A DNA stretch of 14,105 bases from Candidatus Omnitrophota bacterium (GCA_028710385.1 JAQTUC010000027.1:1-14105), one strand, 5' to 3'; positions 1 through 7,551 are shown, counted from the first letter of the stretch. Made by a program: numbers and translations. The notes: generated from the sequence alone by a model not told the origin.

Positions 1-62
1 TATTTAAGCCGGGAGCAATGCGTGTGCAAAAAATAAAGGAGATGCTAAGTTTTGATTTTTAA
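1..62 (+). CDS. 3' end of an unidentified protein gene (partial)
   Basis: The third forward frame is open from the window edge to a TAA at 60-62 and encodes a plausible C-terminal tail, starting FKPGAMRVQKIKEML. The other two forward frames stop sooner (frame 1 at 34-36, frame 2 at 5-7). The mix of charged and hydrophobic residues resembles the end of a helix. Nineteen residues are too few to name a family, so no function is proposed. The call rests only on reading frame and on fitting the gap before the next gene. Confidence 0.4.
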   Translation, partial: FKPGAMRVQKIKEMLSFDF

Positions 63-79
63 ACGTTGTGTGATAATAT
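52..79 (+). promoter_or_regulatory. Candidate promoter for the small membrane protein gene
   Basis: TTGATT (52-57), a 16-nt spacer and TAATAT (74-79) resemble sigma-70 -35 and -10 boxes. A TG one base upstream of the -10 box (71-72) makes an extended -10. Transcription would start near 86 and leave a leader of about 25 nt with no Shine-Dalgarno sequence before the ATG at 112. The -35 box overlaps the end of the upstream ORF. AT-rich DNA produces such matches by chance, so confidence is modest. Confidence 0.35.
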
Positions 80-111
80 ATCGTGCGTTATAGTTTTAAA
101 GATTTGAACAT

Positions 112-561
112 ATGCCTGAGAATAAAGAAACAAAAATTGATATAATCCAGGAAGCCAGTAAAAAGAACGCTAAGCCAAAATTATCAGCGGCGTCTAAAGA
201 TGCAATTATCCTTATTCTGGTTGTTGTTTTGGTTTTTATTCTTTCGTATTTCTTTAATGTATTTTATTTTCTTGTCCAGATATTTTCTAAAAACAGCCGG
301 GCACTGCTTTATATTGACGAGATAGTTACTGTGCTTTTAACTGCATGCGTAGGCATGACTATTTTTTCCTGGCGCAGATGGCGTGAATTCAGGAACGAGG
401 CTGCTAAACGCTTAAAAAATCAGGAAATGCTTCGTGAAGTTGCGGAAACAAAGGCCGAGGTTGAAAGAATCATCAGTAAGCAGCTGCGCGCAGACATGGA
501 TCAGCTTAAAAATGAAGTGAAAGAAATACTTTATCTGCTTAACGCAAAACGCAAACAGTAA
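112..561 (+). CDS. Small membrane protein with two TM helices and a C-terminal coiled coil
   Basis: The 149-aa product has a polar, Lys-rich N-terminus (about residues 1-30), a strongly hydrophobic helix at about 31-55 (rich in I, L, V, F), a short loop, and a second hydrophobic helix at about 68-85. An SWRRWREFRNE segment follows, then a charged heptad-like helix to the end. From memory, a loop of type IDE followed by a TM helix and RRWRE resembles the membrane-anchoring portion found ahead of PAS, kinase or GGDEF domains in sensor proteins. Here no catalytic domain follows and the ORF closes with TAA. It may be a stand-alone scaffold, a partner of a signalling protein, or a remnant. No clear Shine-Dalgarno precedes the ATG. 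Function is unknown. Confidence 0.75.
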   Translation: MPENKETKIDIIQEASKKNAKPKLSAASKDAIILILVVVLVFILSYFFNVFYFLVQIFSKNSRALLYIDEIVTVLLTACVGMTIFSWRRWREFRNEAAKRLKNQEMLREVAETKAEVERIISKQLRADMDQLKNEVKEILYLLNAKRKQ

Positions 562-621
562 ACTAATGCCAAAGGAGCTAATTTGAATCCAGTTACCAAA
601 AATTTAAAAAAGGAGAAGAAT

Positions 622-1017
622 ATGAAGGTGATGTCAGCAGTATTCCTGTGCCTGGTTTTGTTTGGTTTTTCTAACGCGTCTGCCCAGCAGATACCTCCGA
701 TGCCAACTAAGGTGGAATTCCAGAAAATAGACACAAATAAAGACGGATTTGTGTCTTCGGAAGAATTACAGGCTTACCAGGCTAAGGCGTTTGAGAATCT
801 GGATAAAAACAAGAATGGAATTGTTGATAAGAGTGAGCTCAATGAGGACAAACCAAAGCTGTTCGCAAATGCCGACAAAAATAACGATGCGCAAATCAGC
901 CAAAAAGAAGCTTGCGACCAGTTTAACGAATATTTCAATAGCATGGATAGGGATAAAGACAGAAGGGTTACCCAGAGCGAATTTGAAGAATATTGGCCTA
1001 TAAATTTAAGGCTTTAA
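622..1017 (+). CDS. Secreted EF-hand calcium-binding protein (four EF-hand loops)
   Basis: Starting at the ATG at 622 gives 131 aa. Residues 1-21 form a typical Sec signal peptide (short basic start, hydrophobic core, Ala-Ser-Ala before QQIPP). Four EF-hand loops follow at about 37-48, 61-72, 85-96 and 109-120. Each begins with Asp and ends with Glu at position 12, with Asp or Asn at positions 3 and 5. Loops 3 and 4 lack the usual Gly at position 6 (Ala and Arg instead), which may weaken binding. AGGAG at 611-615 supports this ATG. An in-frame TTG at 583 also has an AAGGAG ahead of it but would put 13 polar residues before the signal peptide, so it is less likely. The protein probably binds Ca2+ in the periplasm or outside the cell. 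The ligand role is inferred from motif conservation. Confidence 0.88.
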   Translation: MKVMSAVFLCLVLFGFSNASAQQIPPMPTKVEFQKIDTNKDGFVSSEELQAYQAKAFENLDKNKNGIVDKSELNEDKPKLFANADKNNDAQISQKEACDQFNEYFNSMDRDKDRRVTQSEFEEYWPINLRL

Positions 1018-1051
1018 CGCGCTTTAAAAATAATTTCCCGCCCGTAATCCT

Positions 1052-2191
1052 ATGAAAAAAAATATTACTGTTTTGTTTTTCTGCTTTTTGTTTATTTTTC
1101 CTGCCTGCGGAAAATGCAGCGCGTCTTCTGAGCGCGCCATTTTTGTTACGGTTTTACAAGACCCGCAGGTGCTTTCAAGCCGCAAGGAAATTATACAATT
1201 GGTTGATTTTGCCAAAAAAACGCGCACAACCACTCTTTTCATCCAGATTTACCGCGCAAACCGTGCCTGGTTTCCTTCGCGCGTTGCTGACTCAAGCCCT
1301 TACCAAACGTGCCTGCGAAGCGTTTCAGAGGATCCTTTTGCCCTTCTTATTGAAGAGGCGCACAAAAGAGGGATTAAGGTGCACGCCTGGATTAACCTGC
1401 TTAGCCTTAGCACCAACCGCGACGCTAAAATTCTTAAAAAATACGGGCCGGAAATTTTGACAAGAAACCTTAAGCCTAAGAAAAAAATTGAAGATTATAA
1501 AATTGATAAGCAGTATTTTCTTGAGCCCGGCGACTTAAGAGTAAGGAAAGAGCTTTCAACGATTGTTGATGAAATACTCAGCAGTTATCCTGGACTGGAC
1601 GGGCTGCAATTTGATTACATCCGTTATCCGGATAGAAATCCCGCGTATGGTTACACAAAAATGAATATGGAACGTTTCCGTAAGAGATCAGGCGTAAAAG
1701 TGATTAAAAATAACAGCGTTCTCTGGCAGAATTGGAAACGGGCGCAGGTAACGGAGTTGCTTGGCGAGCTTGTTAAAAGGGCGCGCTTACGCCATCCAGG
1801 CATTAAGGTTTCAACCACGGGATGCGCCCCCTATGTGCGCGCCTACTCCGAAGCTTTTCAGGACTGGCCTTCCTGGATTAAAACCGGACTTGTTGATTTT
1901 GTGACGGTTATGACGTACTCAGACAAAATACCGGAGTTTGAAAGACAAATTGAGGAAGCAAAGAAAAAAGCGGTTTTTACAGATAAAATCAATTTTACTA
2001 TAGGCGCTTACAAACTAAAAAAATATCAGGAAAAATTTGCTGAAGAACTGGACTTTTGCGAAAAGTCAGGAGGCGCTGCCTGCGTTATTTTGGGATACGG
2101 CGATTTGGCGCTAAACCCGTCATTAAGCAAAGTTTTAACGGATAAGAGAAAATTTTCCAAAAATTTTACCCAAAGCCAGCGGGGGAACTAA
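1052..2191 (+). CDS. Exported glycosyl-hydrolase-like 10 (GHL10/DUF187) family protein
   Basis: The 379-aa product has an N-terminal signal sequence (MKKN plus a Phe/Leu-rich core to about residue 24). Cys19 and Cys22 lie near its end, but there is no canonical lipobox, so it is more likely a soluble exported protein than a lipoprotein. The mature part matches the GHL10 TIM-barrel pattern: an early strand with FIQIYRANRAWFPS (63-77), then EEAHKRGIKVHAWIN (101-115), the hallmark GLDGLQFDYIRYPD (181-194), and a late VDFVTVMTYSD segment. The family is thought to act on cell-wall or other polysaccharides, but no substrate can be assigned. The ATG has no good Shine-Dalgarno. The next gene begins one base after its stop, so the two are probably cotranscribed and translationally coupled. 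Confidence 0.85.
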   Translation: MKKNITVLFFCFLFIFPACGKCSASSERAIFVTVLQDPQVLSSRKEIIQLVDFAKKTRTTTLFIQIYRANRAWFPSRVADSSPYQTCLRSVSEDPFALLIEEAHKRGIKVHAWINLLSLSTNRDAKILKKYGPEILTRNLKPKKKIEDYKIDKQYFLEPGDLRVRKELSTIVDEILSSYPGLDGLQFDYIRYPDRNPAYGYTKMNMERFRKRSGVKVIKNNSVLWQNWKRAQVTELLGELVKRARLRHPGIKVSTTGCAPYVRAYSEAFQDWPSWIKTGLVDFVTVMTYSDKIPEFERQIEEAKKKAVFTDKINFTIGAYKLKKYQEKFAEELDFCEKSGGAACVILGYGDLALNPSLSKVLTDKRKFSKNFTQSQRGN

Positions 2192-2192
2192 A

Positions 2193-2615
2193 ATGAAACT
2201 TTCAGGAAGACAAAAAATACGTATAGCTGTTACAATTGTGCTTTTTCTTCTTTTTGTGATAGCTAATTTCTATACGGTGCGCGCGCTTGGCAGATACGGC
2301 GCCGAACTATACCTTTACGATAAAATGCTGGTTGCTTATGAGTTTGCCGGAATGAATGGGTTAAAGCAGGAACTTAGCACCATACTTTCGCACGATAAAA
2401 TGCCCCACGAATTAGCGGCTGCCGGAAATTTTGAAAAAAACCTGGCAGAAATAAAAGACCCTTATAAATTTTTGACTGATAAGGTAAGTGAGAGGAAAAA
2501 TAAGATAAATTTCCTTAGGAATTTGCGAAGCGTAGCTTTTATATTCATTCTGGCGATGCTTTTACTGCGCATAGCAATTGACAGGCGTTCAGAGCGAAAG
2601 CCTTATACTTTTTAA
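2193..2615 (+). CDS. Two-TM membrane protein of unknown function
   Basis: The 140-aa product has a basic N-terminus, a TM helix at about 10-30, a roughly 75-residue polar middle predicted to be mostly helical (containing AYEFAGMNGLKQELSTIL), a second TM helix at about 110-128, and a short basic tail. With both termini basic, the middle portion probably faces the periplasm. The ATG lies one base after the stop of the GHL10 gene, and a GGGGGA purine run at the end of that gene can serve as its ribosome binding site, so the two genes form a pair. I do not recognise the family. Close coupling suggests, but does not show, an envelope role connected to the exported GHL10 protein. Confidence 0.75.
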   Translation: MKLSGRQKIRIAVTIVLFLLFVIANFYTVRALGRYGAELYLYDKMLVAYEFAGMNGLKQELSTILSHDKMPHELAAAGNFEKNLAEIKDPYKFLTDKVSERKNKINFLRNLRSVAFIFILAMLLLRIAIDRRSERKPYTF

Positions 2616-2616
2616 G

Positions 2617-2645
2617 TTGAAATTGCTCTTGGGAAATGGCATAAT
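2617..2645 (+). promoter_or_regulatory. Promoter placing the marC transcript start at or near its ATG
   Basis: TTGAAA (2617-2622), a 17-nt spacer and CATAAT (2640-2645) make a good sigma-70 match. Only eight bases separate the -10 box from the ATG at 2654, so the predicted start of transcription falls at or within a couple of bases of the start codon. No Shine-Dalgarno is present or could be. This predicts a leaderless mRNA. Confidence 0.55.
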
Positions 2646-2653
2646 AAATTTAT

Positions 2654-3253
2654 ATGAACAGTATATTTGAACCCTATCTTTTAAGTTTTATCCCCATATT
2701 TATCGCTGTTGATGCCATAGGCAATGTTCCTATCTTTGTTTCGCTTATTGAAAACGTCAAAGGGCCAAAAAGGCGTAAGATTATAATAGATGCGGTTTCT
2801 ACAGCTACTGCCATGGCAGTCATATTTATGGTTGCCGGCAAATTTATTCTGCGCCTGCTTGGCATAACTATAAGCGATTTCCAGGTGGCAGGCGGAGCGT
2901 TTCTGTTTATTATAGCGGTGCGTTTGCTTTTCCCCGGAGCAGAGAAGAAAGTTAATTCCATAGGCGGAGACAAAGATATAGGTATTTTTCCGTTAGGAAC
3001 CCCGCTTATTACCGGGCCTGCGGTTTTAACTACCACCCTTATGATGGTAGATAAATATAATATTATACCTGCTTTTGTTTCTCTGGTTTTGAATATGATT
3101 ATCGTATGGATAAGTTTAGACCGGGCTGAAGCCATTATGAATGTAATAGGCCCAAGCGGAACAAGGGCTTTTTCCAAGATTATGTATATTCTGCTTGGTG
3201 CGATAGGCGTTATGATGGTGCGCCACGGCGTAACTACCATGCTTGGATACTGA
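2654..3253 (+). CDS. MarC family integral membrane protein (UPF0056)
   Basis: The 199-aa product is close to the usual MarC length of about 200-220. It begins with the family-typical segment IPIFIAVDAIGNVPIFVSLI (residues 13-32), followed by a basic loop (GPKRRK). Hydrophobic helices carry the conserved FQVAGGAFLFIIAVRLL region and PLGTPLITGPAVLTTTLMM, and a C-terminal segment has SKIMYILLGAIGVMMVRHG. Six TM helices are expected. The family was once linked to multiple antibiotic resistance, but that link was not upheld and transport activity is undefined. It has its own promoter directly ahead, and only a weak hairpin follows its stop. Confidence 0.92.
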   Translation: MNSIFEPYLLSFIPIFIAVDAIGNVPIFVSLIENVKGPKRRKIIIDAVSTATAMAVIFMVAGKFILRLLGITISDFQVAGGAFLFIIAVRLLFPGAEKKVNSIGGDKDIGIFPLGTPLITGPAVLTTTLMMVDKYNIIPAFVSLVLNMIIVWISLDRAEAIMNVIGPSGTRAFSKIMYILLGAIGVMMVRHGVTTMLGY

Positions 3254-3276
3254 AACCTGCTTCAGTAATTAGCTTT
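3249..3276 (+). terminator. Weak hairpin after marC, possible terminator
   Basis: ACTGAA (3249-3254) and TTCAGT (3261-3266) form a 6-bp stem with a 6-nt loop, overlapping the marC stop codon. The following bases (AATTAGCTTTT) have only a short, interrupted T-run. This is a poor intrinsic terminator and could be chance. Confidence 0.25.
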
Positions 3277-3280
3277 TCCC

Positions 3281-3308
3281 TTGCAATAAAGCGCATTTTA
3301 GCTAAAAT
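3281..3308 (+). promoter_or_regulatory. Candidate promoter for the histidine kinase gene
   Basis: TTGCAA (3281-3286), a 16-nt spacer and TAAAAT (3303-3308) fit sigma-70 boxes. The predicted start is near 3315, which leaves a leader of about 80 nt before the ATG at 3396. No Shine-Dalgarno is seen next to that ATG. I found no recognisable riboswitch in the leader. Confidence 0.4.
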
Positions 3309-3395
3309 AATAATACAGCCAATTTTGTCCTGCTGGATAACCAAAATTTCCAACGGGTTTACATATTTCAGGGGCGCTCACCCGAAACATTTATT

Positions 3396-5477
3396 ATGAA
3401 AATCAGATTCCGCATATTTGCTGCGATATGTGCTGTTGTGTTTGTTTCTTCGTTATTTTTCTCTGTGGCAGGCTATAAGGCGCAGGAGAAAGCCCTTCTT
3501 GATGGCGCGGACCAGAAACTTTATGCAGCAGCATTAATGCTTAAGGCAATCCTTCCTGAAGGCTACCACGATAATCTGACAAAAAATTCTTTTAATGAAA
3601 CCGATTATGAATCAATAATCGTAGCCAGAAACAACAAGCTTTGCCAGGAGCTTGGTTTGCAGTATCTTTGGAGCGTTATGGTTGTTGACGGAAAAATTGT
3701 TTTTACAACTTCAACCTCCCCAAGCAAAAATATCTCAAAAAATGATAATGCAAAGTTTTTTGAAGTTCACAGAGACCCGGAGTCTTTTCAAGAGGCATTT
3801 AAAACAATGAAGCCGGTTTATAGTTCTTTTCATAATGAATGGGGCCACGGGAGGATGGCGTTAATCCCGTTTGTGAACAAAAAAGGGCAGCCCTATTGTT
3901 TCGGCGCAAGCATGGACACCAGTAAACTCGCGGCGATACTACGCGGAAATTTGATGGAATATATTTTGTTTTTTTCAATTGCCATAATCTTCGGATTTAT
4001 AGTGAGCATTATAATGGCCGGTTCTTTTTCAAAACCTCTTGAAAACCTTCAGGAAGCAGCTGAAACCATAGCGCATGGTAATTTTGAACAAAAGGCGGAG
4101 GTAGCGGGCTGTAAAGAGTTTGAATCGCTTTGCGAAAGTATAAATTCCATGAGTAATTCCATAAACGAGAATGTAAAAAAGCTTCGCAATAGCGAAGAGC
4201 GTTTCCGGAACCTGGCAGAGAGCATAAGTGATTTCATTTGGGAAGTGGATGAAAATATTATCTGCAGATACGCCAGTAAAAACGTAGAAGAACTGCTTGG
4301 GTTTAAGGCTGAGGAGGTAGTAGGGAAAGTACCGTTTGCGTTTACCGACAAAAACGATAGAGAAAGCGATAGAACCATATTAGATACATTAATACTGTCG
4401 CATAAACCATTTAAAAACGTTATACATAAGTATCGGCACAAAAACGGGTCCGTTGTTATTATTGAATCAAGCGGCGTGCCTATTTTTAACGTTGCCGGAG
4501 ATTTTAAGGGTTACCGCGGTATAGACAGGGATGTTACAGCGCGTTACAATCTGGAAAAAGAAAAAGAAGAGTTTATCTCAACTTTGCGGAAAAACAAGGC
4601 GGATTTGGAAAAAACCCAGGCAGAATTGGTTGCGAAAACTGTTGAATTAAGCATGGCGAATAAAGATTTGCAGGACGCAAACGAAGAGCTTGCTAAGGCT
4701 ACCGGTGAGACAAGGAAAACAAAAGCGGAACTTGAAGTCTTAAATGCTAACCTGGAAAAAAAGATTGAAGAGCGCACAACTGACTTAAAAGAAGCTCAGG
4801 AAAAACTTATAAGAAACGAAAAGCTTGCTGCCCTTGGAAAAGTAGCCGGGTCGCTCAGCCACGAACTTAGAAATCCGCTTGGTGTAATAAGCAATGCCAT
4901 ATATTTTCTTACATCATCCGGGGTCTCAATAGATGATGCCAAGCTTCAAAAATACCTGAATATAATAAAGTCGCAGATAGGCGACGCTAATAACATAATT
5001 GAAACAGCGCTGGATTTTGCCAAACCAAAAAGCATGGAGTTTGTCAAAGGCAATCTGAATGGCTGTATAGATGAGGCTTTGGCAAAATTTGTTTTCCCTA
5101 AAAACATTACAATAAAAAAGAATTACGGGCAGAACATGGATATTATTTTTGATGCTTCTTATATGCGCCAGGCTATCGTTGATGTTATTAAAAACAGCGT
5201 TGAGGCCATAGAGGCAAACGGCATTATAGAAATTTCTACCTCAAGAGAAGATAAAGACGCAAAACTGGTAATAGCGGACAATGGCAAGGGGATAGATAAG
5301 AAAGACATTGATTCTGTATTTGAGCCGCTGTTTAGCAGGAAAGCCAAAGGTATAGGCTTAGGTTTGAGTATAGTAAAGGATATAATAACCGCGCATGGCG
5401 GCGTTGTTGTTGCAGAAAGCGTCCTTGGCGCGGGCACAAAGATAATTATCAGATTTCCGATAAGGGAAAATACCTGA
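3396..5477 (+). CDS. Membrane-bound PAS-domain sensor histidine kinase
   Basis: The 693-aa product has TM1 at about 5-26, a periplasmic sensor of about 155 residues, TM2 at about 187-210, a HAMP-like linker (about 211-262), a PAS domain (about 267-385, starting SEERFRNLAESISDFIWEVD) and a long charged coiled coil (about 385-475). HisKA follows with phospho-acceptor His489 in SHELRNPLG, then HATPase_c with the N box around Asn600 (VIKNSVEA), G1 DNGKG at 628-632 and G2 GIGLGLSIV from about 652. All catalytic motifs are intact, so an active kinase is expected. It probably senses an envelope signal and passes phosphate to one or both receiver proteins encoded just downstream. The periplasmic domain could be Cache-like, but I cannot confirm this from sequence alone. 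The signal is unknown. Confidence 0.93.
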   Translation: MKIRFRIFAAICAVVFVSSLFFSVAGYKAQEKALLDGADQKLYAAALMLKAILPEGYHDNLTKNSFNETDYESIIVARNNKLCQELGLQYLWSVMVVDGKIVFTTSTSPSKNISKNDNAKFFEVHRDPESFQEAFKTMKPVYSSFHNEWGHGRMALIPFVNKKGQPYCFGASMDTSKLAAILRGNLMEYILFFSIAIIFGFIVSIIMAGSFSKPLENLQEAAETIAHGNFEQKAEVAGCKEFESLCESINSMSNSINENVKKLRNSEERFRNLAESISDFIWEVDENIICRYASKNVEELLGFKAEEVVGKVPFAFTDKNDRESDRTILDTLILSHKPFKNVIHKYRHKNGSVVIIESSGVPIFNVAGDFKGYRGIDRDVTARYNLEKEKEEFISTLRKNKADLEKTQAELVAKTVELSMANKDLQDANEELAKATGETRKTKAELEVLNANLEKKIEERTTDLKEAQEKLIRNEKLAALGKVAGSLSHELRNPLGVISNAIYFLTSSGVSIDDAKLQKYLNIIKSQIGDANNIIETALDFAKPKSMEFVKGNLNGCIDEALAKFVFPKNITIKKNYGQNMDIIFDASYMRQAIVDVIKNSVEAIEANGIIEISTSREDKDAKLVIADNGKGIDKKDIDSVFEPLFSRKAKGIGLGLSIVKDIITAHGGVVVAESVLGAGTKIIIRFPIRENT

Positions 5478-5483
5478 AAAATC

Positions 5484-5514
5484 GGGCATATTTATATGCC
5501 CATACTTTATTTTT
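5484..5514 (+). terminator. Possible intrinsic terminator after the histidine kinase gene
   Basis: GGGCATA (5484-5490) and TATGCCC (5495-5501) form a 7-bp stem with a TTTA loop, followed by a T-rich but interrupted tract ending in five Ts. It would separate the kinase from the downstream receiver genes, which have their own -10 element. The stem is short, so read-through is likely. Confidence 0.45.
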
Positions 5515-5544
5515 AACGAATGGGTGCTATTCCTGCAATAAATA

Positions 5545-5553
5545 TGATATAAT
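5545..5553 (+). promoter_or_regulatory. Extended -10 promoter for the response regulator pair
   Basis: TGATATAAT (5545-5553) is a perfect extended -10 element (TG, one base, TATAAT). No good -35 box lies 17 nt upstream, which is tolerated for extended -10 promoters. Transcription would start near 5560 and leave about 13 nt before the ATG at 5573, with no Shine-Dalgarno. Confidence 0.5.
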
Positions 5554-5572
5554 ACAGTTTAACAACACCGAC

Positions 5573-5968
5573 ATGGAAAACAACTTTAATAAAAAGAAAA
5601 GCATTCTTGTGGTTGACGACGACGTTGATATATGCAGCACATTGGTTGACATTTTTAATGCCGAAGGATATAGCACCGAAGTTGCTTATAATGCAGGCGT
5701 TGCCATTGAAAAAATACAGGCCAAAAACTTCGATATATTACTTACCGACATCAGAATGGAAAACGTGGATGGTTTGCAACTGGTTAAAAAAGTTATCCAG
5801 ATAAATCCGGGAATAATTATTTTTATGATGACGGCATATCCGCGTGATTCGCGCATTAACGAAGCGTATAGCACTGGCGTTGTCAGGGTTTTTGAAAAGC
5901 CTTTTGAAGTGGAAACAGTGCTGTCGTTTTTTGAGAAAGAGATAGCGAAAAAAAATAAAAAAAATTAA
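5573..5968 (+). CDS. Single-domain response regulator (receiver only)
   Basis: The 131-aa product is a complete CheY-like receiver with no output domain. It shows the acidic pair Asp15/Asp16 in ILVVDDDVD, phospho-acceptor Asp59 in ILLTDIRMEN, the switch Thr87 in FMMTAYP and the conserved Lys109 in VFEKPF. It probably receives phosphate from the kinase encoded 96 bp upstream and acts by protein-protein contact or as a phosphorelay intermediate. The next gene starts two bases after its stop. Both ORFs begin with the same bases (ATGGAAAACAA) and have similar receiver N-termini, which suggests they arose by duplication of a receiver. Start choice is by position only, since no Shine-Dalgarno is visible. 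Confidence 0.9.
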   Translation: MENNFNKKKSILVVDDDVDICSTLVDIFNAEGYSTEVAYNAGVAIEKIQAKNFDILLTDIRMENVDGLQLVKKVIQINPGIIIFMMTAYPRDSRINEAYSTGVVRVFEKPFEVETVLSFFEKEIAKKNKKN

Positions 5969-5970
5969 AC

Positions 5971-7551
5971 ATGGAAAACAAGACAGACAACGGCAAATCT
6001 AAAATCCTCATAGTTGATGACGACGTTTTAATGTGTGAAACCCTGGCCGATATTATGCAGTCGCTCGGTTACAGCGTTGAATGTTCAACTCATCTTGAAG
6101 AAGGAAAAGCCAAGCTTAAAAAGAAATTTTTCAATATTTTAATGGTTGACCTTAAGCTTTCTGACGGCGACGGGCTGGATCTTCTGAGGTATGCGAAAGA
6201 GACAAACCCGGAAACCATTACAATTATTATTACCGGTTACGCTTCTCTGGAAACCTCAATTTCCGCTTTAAACGAAGGAGCCTTCGGCTACCTGCAAAAA
6301 CCTCTTAATATTGAGGAAGTAAAAATACTTATAAATAAAGCGCTCAAAATGCAGCAACTTTCCATTGAGAATAAAGAGCTTTTAAGCAAATTACAGGAAC
6401 TTAGCTTAAAAGACGTAGAAACCGAAGTTTATAACCACAAATATCTCATAGAACGGCTTACTTCTGAGCTATTGAGAGCCAAACGTTATGCGCTTTCTAT
6501 TTCCCTTGCCATGATTGACGTTGATTATTTTAACTCAATCAATGATTTGTACGGGCACGCCTATGGCGACAAAATTCTTAAAGAACTTGCGAAATATCTG
6601 AGGCATTTCGTCCGCGGCATGGATATAGTAACGCGCTACGGAGGCGAGGAATTTGTAATAATATTGCCGGATACGGACAAGCAAAGCACCGTGCACTTTA
6701 CGGAAAGGCTTTTAAATGATATAGAAAATCATGTTTTTGACCAGGAAAACAGAAAGTTGAAGTTAAAAGTCAGCATTGGCGTGGCAAATTTCCCGGAAGA
6801 CGACCCAAACATTTCCGAAGCCTATGGTCTTATACACCTGGTTGAGAAGGCGGTCATTCTGGCGAAAGAACGCGGCGGCGGACGCCTCGTCACTCTAAAC
6901 GGCAAGGAGCCGGAAAAGCCCTCGGAGGGCATACAGGAAAACGTTGATCATCTGAAGCAGAAATTATCCAAGATAGAAAAACGGATGCATCAGACCTTTT
7001 TGGAATCTATTTATGCTTTTGCAAAAACTATAGAAGCCAAGGATTATTATACCGGTGAGCATTGCGAACATATGGTTTCTTTGGCGGTTGCTATAGGAAA
7101 AAAAATGAATCTTTCCGGGAAGGAGCTGGACGATTTAAAGCACGCTGCAATGCTTCATGACCTTGGTAAAATAGGTATACCGGACGATATATTGCTTAAG
7201 AAAGGAAAGCTTACTGACGCAGAATATGAAATTATACGAAAGCACCCGCAGATAGGCGCTGAAATAATAAGGCATATCCATTTTCTTAAGGACGTAGCTC
7301 CTATTGTTTTATATCATCACGAAAGATTTGATGGTTTTGGCTACTGCGCAGGGCTTAAGGGAAAGGAAATACCACTTGGCGCAAGGATAATTGCGATAGC
7401 TGACGTCTATCAGGCGCTTACCAGCGACAGGCCATACCGAAAGGCTTACTCAATTGATGAGGCGCTTAAGATAATCAAAGAGGGTTCCGGCACGCAGTTT
7501 GACCCGGAAATAGTGGATGTATTTTTTGAAATAATCAAAACAACCAAGTAA
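5971..7551 (+). CDS. Response regulator with GGDEF and HD-GYP domains (c-di-GMP turnover)
   Basis: The 526-aa product has a receiver (about 10-130; phospho-acceptor Asp60 in ILMVDLKLSD, Thr88, Lys110), a GGDEF domain (about 145-310) and an HD-GYP domain (about 340-525). The GGDEF active site is GGEEF at 224-228, with an RGMD inhibitory I-site at 215-218, five residues upstream as in product-inhibited diguanylate cyclases. The HD domain has HDLGK at 396-400 and HHERFDGFGY from 449. The family signature GYP reads GYC here (Cys459), which is a deviation. The protein may both make and hydrolyse c-di-GMP, with the receiver deciding the balance. Whether both activities are real cannot be read from sequence. 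It probably shares a transcript with the receiver gene two bases upstream. Confidence 0.93.
   Translation: MENKTDNGKSKILIVDDDVLMCETLADIMQSLGYSVECSTHLEEGKAKLKKKFFNILMVDLKLSDGDGLDLLRYAKETNPETITIIITGYASLETSISALNEGAFGYLQKPLNIEEVKILINKALKMQQLSIENKELLSKLQELSLKDVETEVYNHKYLIERLTSELLRAKRYALSISLAMIDVDYFNSINDLYGHAYGDKILKELAKYLRHFVRGMDIVTRYGGEEFVIILPDTDKQSTVHFTERLLNDIENHVFDQENRKLKLKVSIGVANFPEDDPNISEAYGLIHLVEKAVILAKERGGGRLVTLNGKEPEKPSEGIQENVDHLKQKLSKIEKRMHQTFLESIYAFAKTIEAKDYYTGEHCEHMVSLAVAIGKKMNLSGKELDDLKHAAMLHDLGKIGIPDDILLKKGKLTDAEYEIIRKHPQIGAEIIRHIHFLKDVAPIVLYHHERFDGFGYCAGLKGKEIPLGARIIAIADVYQALTSDRPYRKAYSIDEALKIIKEGSGTQFDPEIVDVFFEIIKTTK

Noticed and set aside
583..621. TTG start for the EF-hand protein
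   Set aside because: It has an AAGGAG upstream, but it would add 13 polar residues before a standard signal peptide, and the ATG at 622 has its own AGGAG.
749..1003. Overlapping forward ORF inside the EF-hand gene
   Set aside because: It is an out-of-frame shadow. The EF-hand frame has a signal peptide, a Shine-Dalgarno and four conserved loops.
2674..3240. Long minus-strand ORF opposite marC (188 aa)
   Set aside because: It lies wholly inside the marC gene on the opposite strand. Its translation has no recognisable domain, and marC has clear family motifs and a promoter.
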